A stretch of 12,002 nt of DNA from Chitinophagaceae bacterium UBA2789 (GTDB lineage: Bacteria; Bacteroidota; Bacteroidia; Chitinophagales; Chitinophagaceae). Both the position numbers and the translations under genes were made by a program. Positions 6,468-12,002 of this stretch are shown here, one piece after another. The stretch spans positions 25,997 to 37,998 of the forward strand of contig DEHX01000143.1 in NCBI GenBank assembly GCA_002352145.1. The letters run 5' to 3'. The first letter of the stretch is position 1, and each line of letters opens with the position of its first letter. Below the pieces are notes generated by a model. It searched no databases and had not been told where the DNA came from. It saw only the letters and a list, made by a program, of their open reading frames with translations.

Positions 6468-6839
6468 TCAGAATGGTAAATCCTCCACGGGTTCAGTAAT
6501 ATCAGCCGGGGCAGGTACTGTTTCGGTACTACCCTTGCCATGTAGTTTGATACCGTTCACATGAAAATCCAGTGAACCTTTTGGCTCGCCGTCCTTGTTC
6601 AGCCATGCACTGACAGCAATACGTCCCTGCACTTCCACCAGTGTTCCTTTGGTGAGATACCTGGCGATACCTTCCCGCATCCAGTAGGAACAGTTCACAT
6701 AGGTGGTGAGTCTTTTCACCTCCTGCGAATCTTTGGGTTTGTAACTGTCATTGATGGCGATACTGAACCGCACTACTTTGCGGTCACCTTTCACCGTGTT
6801 CACGGTTGCGTTTGCTGTGATTCTTCCTGTTAGTTCCAT
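6468..6839 (-). CDS. ssb: Single-stranded DNA-binding protein (123 aa)
   Basis: Residues 1-105 form an OB-fold SSB domain: MELTGRITANATVN, VVRFSIAINDSY, LTTYVNCSYWMREGIARYLTKGTLVEVQGRI. A short proline-rich linker follows and the protein ends in the acidic tip EDLPF, which in SSB proteins recruits partner enzymes. At 123 residues it is shorter than chromosomal SSB and fits mobile-element SSBs that coat the strand transferred during conjugation or plasmid replication. The start ATG is preceded by an A/T-rich leader and, 97 bases upstream, a repeat shared with the radC leader. A strong hairpin follows the stop. Confidence 0.93.
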   Translation of the reverse strand: MELTGRITANATVNTVKGDRKVVRFSIAINDSYKPKDSQEVKRLTTYVNCSYWMREGIARYLTKGTLVEVQGRIAVSAWLNKDGEPKGSLDFHVNGIKLHGKGSTETVPAPADITEPVEDLPF

Positions 6840-6935
6840 AACATTTGAGTTTTAATGAAAAAAAATTGTTTTGTAAAAGAAAAAGGGAAAAAAGAAAGCA
6901 ACAGAATTATGCGGTAGCCATGGGGGCAAAAAGGA

Positions 6936-6981
6936 AACGGAATAAAGGATAGGTGTGTGCGAAGGGTCCGTGTTTATGCCG
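6936..6981 (-). repeat. Dispersed 46-bp repeat, copy B (ssb leader)
   Basis: This is the gap-free partner of 4670-4715 (38/46 identical), oriented the same way relative to ssb as the other copy is to radC. It sits inside a larger dyad whose arms TTATGCGGT (6907-6915) and ACCGCATAA (7014-7022) are perfectly complementary, so the transcript leader of ssb could present the repeat in a closed loop. Confidence 0.65.
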
Positions 6982-7100
6982 TAGTCTTTTTGCAGCTTTA
7001 CCGAATTCTATAAACCGCATAACTTCGCTTTCGCATTGGGCCCCTTTTCTTACAAAACAGGCTGCTAAAAAAAGTCGCTTTACAATATCACTGATACACA

Positions 7101-7223
7101 ATGAACGGAACGATTAAAGGAGCGTCGCAAGGGACGATGCCCAATGAACAAGACGATGGAAGCACCATAACCACTACGGCAAAGCCAAAAATGCTGGTTA
7201 AAAAGCGTGATTTATGCCAATGA
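7101..7223 (+). CDS. Possible 40-aa ORF or gene remnant
   Basis: ATG 7101 opens a 40-residue frame beginning MNGTIKGASQGTMPNEQDDG, then a Thr-rich stretch and KPKMLVKKRDLCQ. The composition is protein-like and hydrophilic, and reads like the disordered N-terminus of a larger protein cut short by the stop at 7221. The 9-bp dyad 7191-7235 covers its end. It may be a truncated fragment left by rearrangement or simply chance; no family was recognised. Confidence 0.2.
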   Translation: MNGTIKGASQGTMPNEQDDGSTITTTAKPKMLVKKRDLCQ

Positions 7224-7235
7224 GAAAACCAGCAT
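7191..7235. repeat. Inverted repeat ATGCTGGTT/AACCAGCAT
   Basis: Perfect 9-bp arms at 7191-7199 and 7227-7235 are separated by 27 bases. No T-run follows on either side. It lies in the gene-poor region between the mobile-element core and the metal cluster. Confidence 0.5.
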
Positions 7236-7797
7236 AATCTCATTTATGAAAGGAGAGATAAAATTTTTACCACCTGAATTACTAAAATTATTGCAACTAA
7301 ATGTTTAAAGAACCCACCTGTTCACGATAAAGTCCAATAGGCAATCACAACATGAGATATATTCTTTATTGTTATTTTACTCATCAATATACTTGTACTT
7401 TTTATAAGCATAGCGAATCAAGCAGTAGAAATAGGTTGCAACCTAATTAGTAGTGAAGTACAGGAAAACTGGTTGTTACAACTGTCAATCATCATCCATG
7501 CTTTTAATGCCAAAATGTTACGGGTAAAACATCAAATCAGTAAGCCAATGATCCCGCTTTGGTCTTTGGAGTGTCTGTCTTTGCAGTTTCCTCGTATTTA
7601 ATTCCCGTCCCGCTGTTGCATCAACCTGCATCTTGTGAAGTGTAAATCAACAGACAAAAATTGAACTCTCTTTGAGAAGAAATAAAAGATTTTGAAAATG
7701 GGTTGTAATTGACCAATATATTGAAGATTAAATAGTCAAATAGCCCAAGCGAACCATTTTAATAACCCCAGTGAAAACCAACTTAAAAATTGTTAGA

Positions 7798-7851
7798 TTT
7801 CAACAATATTAGCCTAGTAATTAAATTTTATTTTTAGTTTGAACAATACAG
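7798..7851 (+). promoter_or_regulatory. Two AACAATA sites upstream of the HMA-AraC gene; candidate operator
   Basis: TTTCAACAATATTAG (7798-7812) and TTTGAACAATACAG (7838-7851) are near-identical over their first 11 bases and lie 40 bases apart, about four helical turns, in the same orientation. The second ends three bases before the regulator's ATG. A 13/14 match to the second site occurs inverted at 10060-10073 before the HYC_CC_PP gene. Direct half-sites are typical for AraC-family binding, so autoregulation is a reasonable inference. Confidence 0.45.
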
Positions 7852-7854
7852 ATT

Positions 7855-8424
7855 ATGAAACTCTACATCAAAAATATGGTTTGCAGCCGCTGCATTATGG
7901 TGGTAAAACAGCAGCTCGAAACTCTGAAGCTACAACCTACGCTGGTAAGCATGGGCGAAATAGAGTTGGCAAAGCCTGCATCAGAAAAGCAGTTAAAATT
8001 ACTGGATGAAAGTTTAAAAGAATTGGGCTTTGAATTATTAAACGACCAGAAACAAAAGCATATAGAAAAGATAAAAACATTGCTCATTAAGAAAGTGCAG
8101 TCCGGCGAAATAGAAGAACATTTTAGCATCACCGGTTTTTTAAGCAAATCATTGAACAAAGATTATAGTTATATCTCCCGTTTATTTTCTGAAGTGGAGG
8201 GCATTACGATTGAGCAGTTTTTTATTCTGCAAAAGATTGAGAAAGTAAAAGAGTTGCTGGTATATGGTGAACTGAGCCTGGGAGAAATTTCTTATCGTTT
8301 GGGGTATAGCAGTGTAGCACATCTTTCAGCACAGTTTAAAAAAGTAACCGGACTTACACCAACACATTTTAAGAAAATAGGAAGCCATCATCGCCACTCA
8401 TTGGATAATATCCGGCACAAATAG
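7855..8424 (+). CDS. AraC-family regulator with N-terminal HMA-like metal-binding segment (189 aa)
   Basis: Residues 1-65 resemble a heavy-metal-associated (HMA) domain: KLYIKNMVCSRCIMVVKQQL has the beta-strand, C10-S-R-C13 metal-binding loop and first helix. Residues about 90-175 are an AraC-type double helix-turn-helix, with LSLGEISYRLGYSSVAHLSAQFKKVTGLTPTHFKK as the second half. It should bind a soft metal such as Cu(I) in the cytoplasm and switch transcription of the downstream efflux and chelation genes. It is separated by 74 bases from the HMA-MauE gene and precedes all the metal genes, as expected for a local regulator. Similar small HMA-AraC proteins are known beside copper genes in Bacteroidota. 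The metal identity is inferred from context. Confidence 0.88.
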   Translation: MKLYIKNMVCSRCIMVVKQQLETLKLQPTLVSMGEIELAKPASEKQLKLLDESLKELGFELLNDQKQKHIEKIKTLLIKKVQSGEIEEHFSITGFLSKSLNKDYSYISRLFSEVEGITIEQFFILQKIEKVKELLVYGELSLGEISYRLGYSSVAHLSAQFKKVTGLTPTHFKKIGSHHRHSLDNIRHK

Positions 8425-8498
8425 GTATAATTCTTTTCCATCATTCTCTAACAATCTCACAAATACATAAAGGAATTTTGTGTCATAATAAATTTACT

Positions 8499-9239
8499 AT
8501 GACACATACATATAACGTAACAGGAATGACCTGCAGCGGATGCCAGGCAAAAGTGCAGGGTCTTTTATCAAAAGTAGCAGGGGTTAAAAATGTAAGCATT
8601 GATTTATCAAAAGGCGAAGCAACGATTGAAATGGACAAACACGTTGCAACTGCTGAGTTAAAGGTTGCACTAAAGGATTATCCAAAGTATCAATTGTCAG
8701 AAAACAATCACAGGCCTCTTGCCGCTGTTGCGGAAGTTGAAGAAACAGAAAGCAAATCATGGATGGTAACGTACAAACCCATTCTGCTAATCTTTGCTTA
8801 CATTGCCGGTATTACATTGCTGGTAGAAGGGATGCAGGGAGCATTTGTATGGATGCGGTGGATGAACCATTTTATGGCAGGGTTCTTTTTGTTTTTTTCT
8901 TTTTTCAAACTGCTGAACCTCAAGGGCTTTGCAGAAAGCTACAGCATGTATGATATTGTGGCTAAGAGGTGGAGTGCATGGGGCTATATCTATGCATTCA
9001 TTGAGTTGGCCCTGGGTACAGCCTTTCTTACAGGTTACAACCTCGTCCTTACCAATATCGTTACCTTTATAGTAATGTTGGTAAGCATCGTTGGGGTGTT
9101 GCAGAGTGTATTGAATAAGAAAATAATTAAGTGTGCCTGCCTCGGTGATGTATTTAACCTGCCCATGAGTACCATAACAATCGTAGAAGATGGCCTGATG
9201 ATTGGGATGAGCGGACTAATGCTTTTAAACATGTTGTAA
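8499..9239 (+). CDS. HMA domain plus MauE-like membrane protein (246 aa)
   Basis: The start ATG 8499 is chosen over an upstream TTG (8478) because the HMA domain begins directly after it. Residues 1-68 are an HMA domain with GMTC12-SGC15. After a short linker come about five membrane segments (roughly 94-113, 124-141, 160-179, 184-203, 225-245) in a DoxX/MauE-like arrangement, with a K-C212-A-C214-LGD motif before the last segment. MauE-like proteins are linked to thiol/disulfide chemistry in the envelope. Together the two Cys motifs suggest capture of Cu(I) or a related metal at the cytoplasmic face and handling at the membrane. The next gene starts one base after the stop, so they are co-expressed. 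Confidence 0.87.
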   Translation: MTHTYNVTGMTCSGCQAKVQGLLSKVAGVKNVSIDLSKGEATIEMDKHVATAELKVALKDYPKYQLSENNHRPLAAVAEVEETESKSWMVTYKPILLIFAYIAGITLLVEGMQGAFVWMRWMNHFMAGFFLFFSFFKLLNLKGFAESYSMYDIVAKRWSAWGYIYAFIELALGTAFLTGYNLVLTNIVTFIVMLVSIVGVLQSVLNKKIIKCACLGDVFNLPMSTITIVEDGLMIGMSGLMLLNML

Positions 9240-9240
9240 A

Positions 9241-9936
9241 ATGGTAAAAATAATTCCTGCAATTCTTGTATCAGCTACTGTCTTTATTGTTACCCCACCA
9301 GAAGTAAAAGTTTCCGGCGCTATGAAAAATGTGATGATGAAAGGGAATTTATCGGCTCATTTGGATATTGACACATTAAATAAGCTTCACCTGTACGGTC
9401 TTGGCCCCGTGGCTGATTTAAAAGGTGAGATAATGATACTGGACGGAAAAGTATTTACGACAACTAAAGATGACAGTAAATTATTAAACCAGCAGAACAA
9501 GATATCAAAAGCAGCTTTACTTGTTTACAGCAATATAGAAAAATGGAAAATCGTTAGATTCAATATAGCCATTAATAGTTATGCCGAACTCGAAAAGTTA
9601 ATAGAGACAACTGCGAAAGAAAATGGCTATGATACCGAACTTCCATTTGCATTTAAAATAAATGCGGTTCCTGCAAAAGCAGCTTACCATGTTATTGATT
9701 GGAAAAAGGGTGTTGAACACACAATGGATAATCATAAACAATTTTCCTATGCCGGCGAAATGATAAACACTCCCGTTACGATGCTGGGTTTCTACTCTAA
9801 ACACCATCAAAGCATCTTTACACATCATACTACTTTTATGCATGTGCATTTGCTGGATGATAAGGCGAAAACCGTTGGGCATTTAGATGAACTTCAAATA
9901 AAAGGGCAATTCACTATTTATCTGTCTGAAAAATGA
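9241..9936 (+). CDS. Acetolactate-decarboxylase-like protein (231 aa)
   Basis: The fold is recognisable as alpha-acetolactate decarboxylase (AlsD/BudA): VSGAMKNVMMKGNLSAHLDIDTL at the start, LKGE63IMILDGKVF, LGFYSKHHQ, and the C-terminal zinc ligands H201-V-H203 and H214. The HxH...H spacing (2 and 11) equals that of Bacillus enzymes. The active-site Arg of the 'AIRIDG' motif is replaced by Lys139 (FAFKINA), so catalysis is doubtful. The N-terminus (MVKIIPAILVSATVFIV) looks like a signal peptide, unlike catabolic AlsD. Set between metal genes and without acetolactate synthase nearby, it may be a periplasmic metal-binding derivative. The gene begins one base after the MauE-like stop and overlaps the next small ORF by an ATGA. 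Confidence 0.82.
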   Translation: MVKIIPAILVSATVFIVTPPEVKVSGAMKNVMMKGNLSAHLDIDTLNKLHLYGLGPVADLKGEIMILDGKVFTTTKDDSKLLNQQNKISKAALLVYSNIEKWKIVRFNIAINSYAELEKLIETTAKENGYDTELPFAFKINAVPAKAAYHVIDWKKGVEHTMDNHKQFSYAGEMINTPVTMLGFYSKHHQSIFTHHTTFMHVHLLDDKAKTVGHLDELQIKGQFTIYLSEK

Positions 9937-10016
9937 ATGTACTCCGATCAATAGGGCATTTTTTCTGGGGAATAGTAAGAGCTATTTTTGTCCGTAAAAA
10001 GGATTGCTGTAAGTAG
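9933..10016 (+). CDS. Small peptide with C-terminal Cys pair (27 aa)
   Basis: The start ATG overlaps the stop of the preceding gene (ATGA), the classic arrangement for translational coupling. The peptide begins MNVLRSIGHFFWGIVRAIFVRK and ends KKDCCK. The middle forms a single hydrophobic or amphipathic helix with flanking basic residues, and two adjacent cysteines lie near the C-terminus, a possible soft-metal site at the membrane surface. It is below usual gene-calling limits. The coupling and the Cys pair argue for a real product; no homologue is known to me. Confidence 0.45.
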   Translation: MNVLRSIGHFFWGIVRAIFVRKKDCCK

Positions 10017-10042
10017 TTGAATGTCATTTAAATGTAATTTGT

Positions 10043-10088
10043 TTACAAAATTTTGTAACAGTATTGTTCAAAATATACTCTACATTTG
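10043..10088 (+). promoter_or_regulatory. Promoter/operator before the HYC_CC_PP gene
   Basis: TACATTTG (10081-10088) matches the Bacteroidota -7 consensus TAnnTTTG. No -33 TTTG stands at the usual spacing. Instead, an inverted copy of the TTTGAACAATAC(A/T)G motif occupies 10060-10073, preceded by a perfect 16-base palindrome TTACAAAATTTTGTAA (10043-10058). A missing -33 box with a regulator-like site in its place suggests an activator-dependent promoter, probably controlled by the HMA-AraC protein. The leader would be only about 10 bases. Confidence 0.5.
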
Positions 10089-10102
10089 ATTCGCAGTCAT
10101 GT

Positions 10103-10501
10103 ATGAAAAAAGTTCTCGCTGTCATATTAACCCTTGTGTATATGAGCACTACAACCGGTGCCAACATACACATGCATTATTGCATGGGCAAGCTGGCTGA
10201 TTGGGGGCTGGGGCATAATAAGTCCAAAACTTGCGGCAAATGTGGGATGGAGAAAACTGAGGAAAAAGATAATGGATGCTGTAAGGACGAACACAAATTT
10301 GTAAAGAACGATGGCGACCAAAAAATCGCTGAAGCCGGGTTCCAGATGATGCAATTAGCATCGGTTGCTCTTCCGGTGTCTTTTGTTGAAATACCTGATA
10401 ATAACTTTTCTTCCGTTACTGAGGAAAATCCAATCAGCCACGCACCTCCCCGAAGTACCGGCGTTGCCGTTTATATCCTCAATCGTACTTTTCTGATTTA
10501 A
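10103..10501 (+). CDS. HYC_CC_PP family exported protein (132 aa)
   Basis: ATG 10103 is chosen because a signal peptide (MKKVLAVILTLVYMSTTTGA) starts there; the upstream TTG (10064) falls inside the promoter. The mature protein has the three signatures that name the family: H25-Y26-C27, G58-C59-C60, and H113-A-P115-P116. An additional C44-G-K-C47-GM motif and several His and Met residues give a strong potential for Cu or other soft-metal binding. Family members are short Bacteroidota proteins often beside metal-resistance genes; their exact role is unknown. A TACATTTG box precedes the gene, so it may start a transcript continuing into the metal-binding and efflux genes. Confidence 0.85.
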   Translation: MKKVLAVILTLVYMSTTTGANIHMHYCMGKLADWGLGHNKSKTCGKCGMEKTEEKDNGCCKDEHKFVKNDGDQKIAEAGFQMMQLASVALPVSFVEIPDNNFSSVTEENPISHAPPRSTGVAVYILNRTFLI

Positions 10502-10520
10502 ACATTACTCCCTTTTTGAA

Positions 10521-10564
10521 GCCGGACAAATCATTTGTCGGGCTATTGGCATTTCCTTATGCCA
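10521..10564 (+). terminator. Two tandem hairpins between HYC_CC_PP and HMBD genes
   Basis: GACAAAT/ATTTGTC (10525-10539), extended by outer GCC/GGC, is followed by TGGCAT/ATGCCA (10547-10564). Neither has a good T-tract, so termination is probably partial or the hairpins act in mRNA processing. A TAAGTTTC sequence (10572-10579), one base off the -7 consensus, follows and could start a second transcript. Confidence 0.4.
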
Positions 10565-10601
10565 GGTAAAATAAGTTTCTCAACATAGTAAATTCTTAAA
10601 A

Positions 10602-11060
10602 ATGAAAGCAATTAAAATGCTGATGATGGCAGCCTTTACCATCATGTCTGTTACTGTATTTGCTCAGGAAAAAGCAGGTAAAAAGGATACCCTCAAGCAT
10701 ACAACCCTCTATACCTGTGCAATGCATGATTCGGTAGCAATGAAAAAACCGGGTAACTGTCCTGTATGTGGTATGAAACTGGAGCGTTCAAAAAAAGAAC
10801 AGATGAAAGCGGAGGTTACAAAAAACTACTCCTGCCCCATGCACGCCGATGTCACCAGCAATAAGCCCGGTAAATGCACAAAATGCAATATGGATTTGAC
10901 CCTTTCTTCCAAAGAGAAAATGAAAATGGAAGTGGTAAACGCCTATTCATGCCCGATGAAATGTGAAGGCGATAAAACCTATGCGCAAGCAGGTAAATGC
11001 CCTAAATGCGGCATGAATTTAAAGGAGACAAAAAAGGAAGACCCTAATCATAAACATTAA
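10602..11060 (+). CDS. Secreted triple heavy-metal-binding (HMBD) protein (152 aa)
   Basis: A signal peptide ends near A21 (VFA/Q). The mature part has three copies of the heavy-metal-binding domain (HMBD, YHS-like) found in CusB and Cu-ATPases: Y-T-C39-A-M-H42 with C53-P-V-C56-G-M; Y-S-C78-P-M-H81 with C92-T-K-C95-N-M; and Y-S-C117-P-M-K with C133-P-K-C136-G-M. The third repeat has Lys then Cys where the others have His. Lysine-rich linkers separate the repeats and the tail is His-rich. It is probably a periplasmic Cu(I) buffer or chaperone delivering metal to the efflux pump, a role inferred from its family. It lies 21 bases upstream of the DUF3347 gene. Confidence 0.88.
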   Translation: MKAIKMLMMAAFTIMSVTVFAQEKAGKKDTLKHTTLYTCAMHDSVAMKKPGNCPVCGMKLERSKKEQMKAEVTKNYSCPMHADVTSNKPGKCTKCNMDLTLSSKEKMKMEVVNAYSCPMKCEGDKTYAQAGKCPKCGMNLKETKKEDPNHKH

Positions 11061-11081
11061 TCTGAATTAAAATATAAATCA

Positions 11082-11714
11082 ATGAAAAAGAATTTTTTCA
11101 GCCTGTTAGGCATCAGTGCCATTTTGTTTGCAGCCTGTAATAATGATGGCAGCAAAAATGAACATAATGGCCATGACATGAGTAAAATGGATAAAGACAC
11201 TGTGCAACATGCTGTCACTACAGATGACAAAGATGTGAAAGCCGTTGCAGTTGTTTATACAAACGTGGATGCAAATGCTGCTGCCTCCATTAAAACAATT
11301 GTTGACCATTACCTGCATATCAAAAATGCACTGGCAAATGATAATGCCGGTGAAGCAGCAAGTGGTGCAAAAGCAATGGAAGATGCAATAAGTAAACTGG
11401 ACAAATCATTGTTAACGGCAGAGCAAAAAACTGCATACGCTGCGAACGAAGAAGAAATGAAAGAACATGCTGACCATATTGCCAAAAATGGTGATAACAT
11501 AAAACATCAGCGTTCACATTTTGTACAGATGAGCGAGGTAGTGTATGAACTGGTAAAAAATTTCGGAGCTGGCCGCCCGGTTTACCATGATCATTGCCCT
11601 ATGGCAAGAGACAACCAGGGTGCTATGTGGATTAGCGAAGTAAAGGAAATCAAGAATCCTTATTTCGGTTCTGAAATGTTCAAGTGCGGCCGAGTGGAAG
11701 AAGTAATTAAATAA
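11082..11714 (+). CDS. DUF3347 lipoprotein (210 aa)
   Basis: The N-terminus MKKNFFSLLGISAILFAAC19 is a lipoprotein signal with the lipidated Cys at 19. A His/Met-rich stretch follows (NEHNGHDMSKMDKD). Residues about 70-205 form the DUF3347 helical domain, ending in the diagnostic Y-H169-D-H171-C-P-M, W183 (AMWISEVKEIKNPYFG) and K-C202-G. In Bacteroidota this domain occurs alone or fused to the CusB adaptor, and it is taken to present Cu or related metals to the RND system. It lies 16 bases before the CusA/CzcA start, in the same operon. Confidence 0.9.
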   Translation: MKKNFFSLLGISAILFAACNNDGSKNEHNGHDMSKMDKDTVQHAVTTDDKDVKAVAVVYTNVDANAAASIKTIVDHYLHIKNALANDNAGEAASGAKAMEDAISKLDKSLLTAEQKTAYAANEEEMKEHADHIAKNGDNIKHQRSHFVQMSEVVYELVKNFGAGRPVYHDHCPMARDNQGAMWISEVKEIKNPYFGSEMFKCGRVEEVIK

Positions 11715-11730
11715 TGATTAATCAAATAAA

Positions 11731-12002
11731 ATGGTTCAAAAATTAATTGAACTCGCTTTACGCAACAGGCTTATTGTGCTGTTATGTGCAGCGGGCCTGT
11801 TTGCGTATGGCATTTACTCTGTAAAGAAAAACCCAATTGATGCTATTCCTGATTTAAGTGAGAACCAGGTTATCGTTTTTACAGAGTGGATGGGTCGCAG
11901 TCCGCAGGTAATGGAAGACCAGGTTACCTATCCGTTGGTGAGCAATCTGCAGGGTATTCCAAAAATTAAGAACATCCGTGGTTCATCCATGTTCGGGATG
12001 AG
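11731..12002 (+). CDS. cusA: CusA/CzcA-type RND heavy-metal efflux pump (N-terminal 90 aa; runs off the window)
   Basis: The frame opens at ATG 11731 and is still open at the right edge. Residues 13-31 are the first transmembrane helix of the RND pump. The next stretch (NPIDAIPDLSENQVIVFTEW, MGRSPQVMEDQVTYPLV, IRGSSMFGM) is characteristic of heavy-metal RND transporters. The full protein should be about 1,000 residues or more and act as a proton-driven trimer with a CusB-type adaptor and an outer-membrane channel, whose genes are expected to the right. With the HMBD and DUF3347 genes upstream, monovalent copper or silver is the likeliest substrate; a CzcA-type divalent substrate cannot be excluded from this fragment. 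Confidence 0.92.
   Translation, partial: MVQKLIELALRNRLIVLLCAAGLFAYGIYSVKKNPIDAIPDLSENQVIVFTEWMGRSPQVMEDQVTYPLVSNLQGIPKIKNIRGSSMFGM

Larger units (their letters stand above)
6840..7854. other. 1-kb region without convincing genes between ssb and the metal cluster
   Basis: No gene with family resemblance is visible. It contains repeat copy B (6936-6981) enclosed by a 9-bp dyad (6907-7022), a 40-codon ORF at 7101-7223, a 9-bp dyad ATGCTGGTT/AACCAGCAT (7191-7235), a second copy of CGATAAAGTCCAA (7325-7337), and an 81-codon frame with no ATG (7356-7601) that is within chance for this size. The last 60 bases are A/T-rich and hold two AACAATA-type sites before the regulator gene. This may be a junction between the mobile-element core and the metal cargo; no att-like direct repeat pair or tRNA was recognised. 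Confidence 0.5.

Noticed and set aside
6907..7101. 64-residue minus-strand frame upstream of ssb
   Set aside because: It simply reads through repeat copy B and its flanking dyad; composition is not protein-like and the equivalent frame in copy A is broken.
7356..7601. 81-codon open frame with a hydrophobic start in the 1-kb gap
   Set aside because: It has no ATG, GTG or TTG near its beginning, and one frame of this length is expected by chance in about 1 kb of A/T-rich sequence read in six frames.
1..12002. CRISPR array, tRNA or insertion sequence
   Set aside because: No regularly spaced repeats, no tRNA-like T-loop with matching stems in the gaps, and no transposase-like frame were seen.

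Overview
The window looks like part of an integrative or plasmid-borne mobile element from a member of Bacteroidota, most likely a Chitinophagaceae-like genome. The signs are the Bacteroidota-type MobC, the RadC/DUF932/SSB accessory set, TAnnTTTG-type promoter boxes, weak Shine-Dalgarno sequences, an HYC_CC_PP protein, and an AraC regulator fused to an HMA-like metal-binding segment. No tRNA, rRNA, CRISPR array, integrase or insertion sequence was found, and neither end of the element is visible.

Left part (1-4056). A MobC-type relaxosome gene runs off the left edge on the minus strand. A 290-base divergent intergenic region rich in inverted repeats follows and is a candidate oriT or control region. 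Next come three closely packed plus-strand genes: a 94-residue conserved-looking small protein, a 474-residue protein with a C-terminal HEPN RNase motif (RNDFLH), and a 569-residue protein with a PD-(D/E)XK nuclease core. The last two are one base apart and are the best candidate here for an undescribed defence system: an RNase-like and a DNase-like effector carried as cargo beside transfer genes.

Middle part (4113-7854). Four minus-strand genes of the mobile-element housekeeping type are present: ssb, a DUF932 protein, a stand-alone MutS domain-I-like protein and a RadC-like JAB protein. Each is followed by its own hairpin. A 46-bp diverged repeat (38/46 identical) sits 75-97 bases upstream of both radC and ssb, as if these genes share a leader or operator. 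About 1 kb without a convincing gene separates ssb from the metal region.

Right part (7855-12002). A plus-strand copper/heavy-metal handling cluster: HMA-AraC regulator, HMA-MauE membrane protein, an acetolactate-decarboxylase-like protein with a conserved HxH...H zinc triad, a translationally coupled 27-residue peptide ending in a Cys pair, an HYC_CC_PP exported protein, a secreted protein with three heavy-metal-binding (HMBD) repeats, a DUF3347 lipoprotein, and the start of a CusA/CzcA-type RND efflux pump that leaves the right edge. A 14-base motif, TTTGAACAATAC(A/T)G, occurs just upstream of the regulator and, inverted, just upstream of a TAnnTTTG box before the HYC_CC_PP gene, so it is a plausible operator for the regulator. 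Metal sensing in the cytoplasm would then control periplasmic chelators and the efflux pump.
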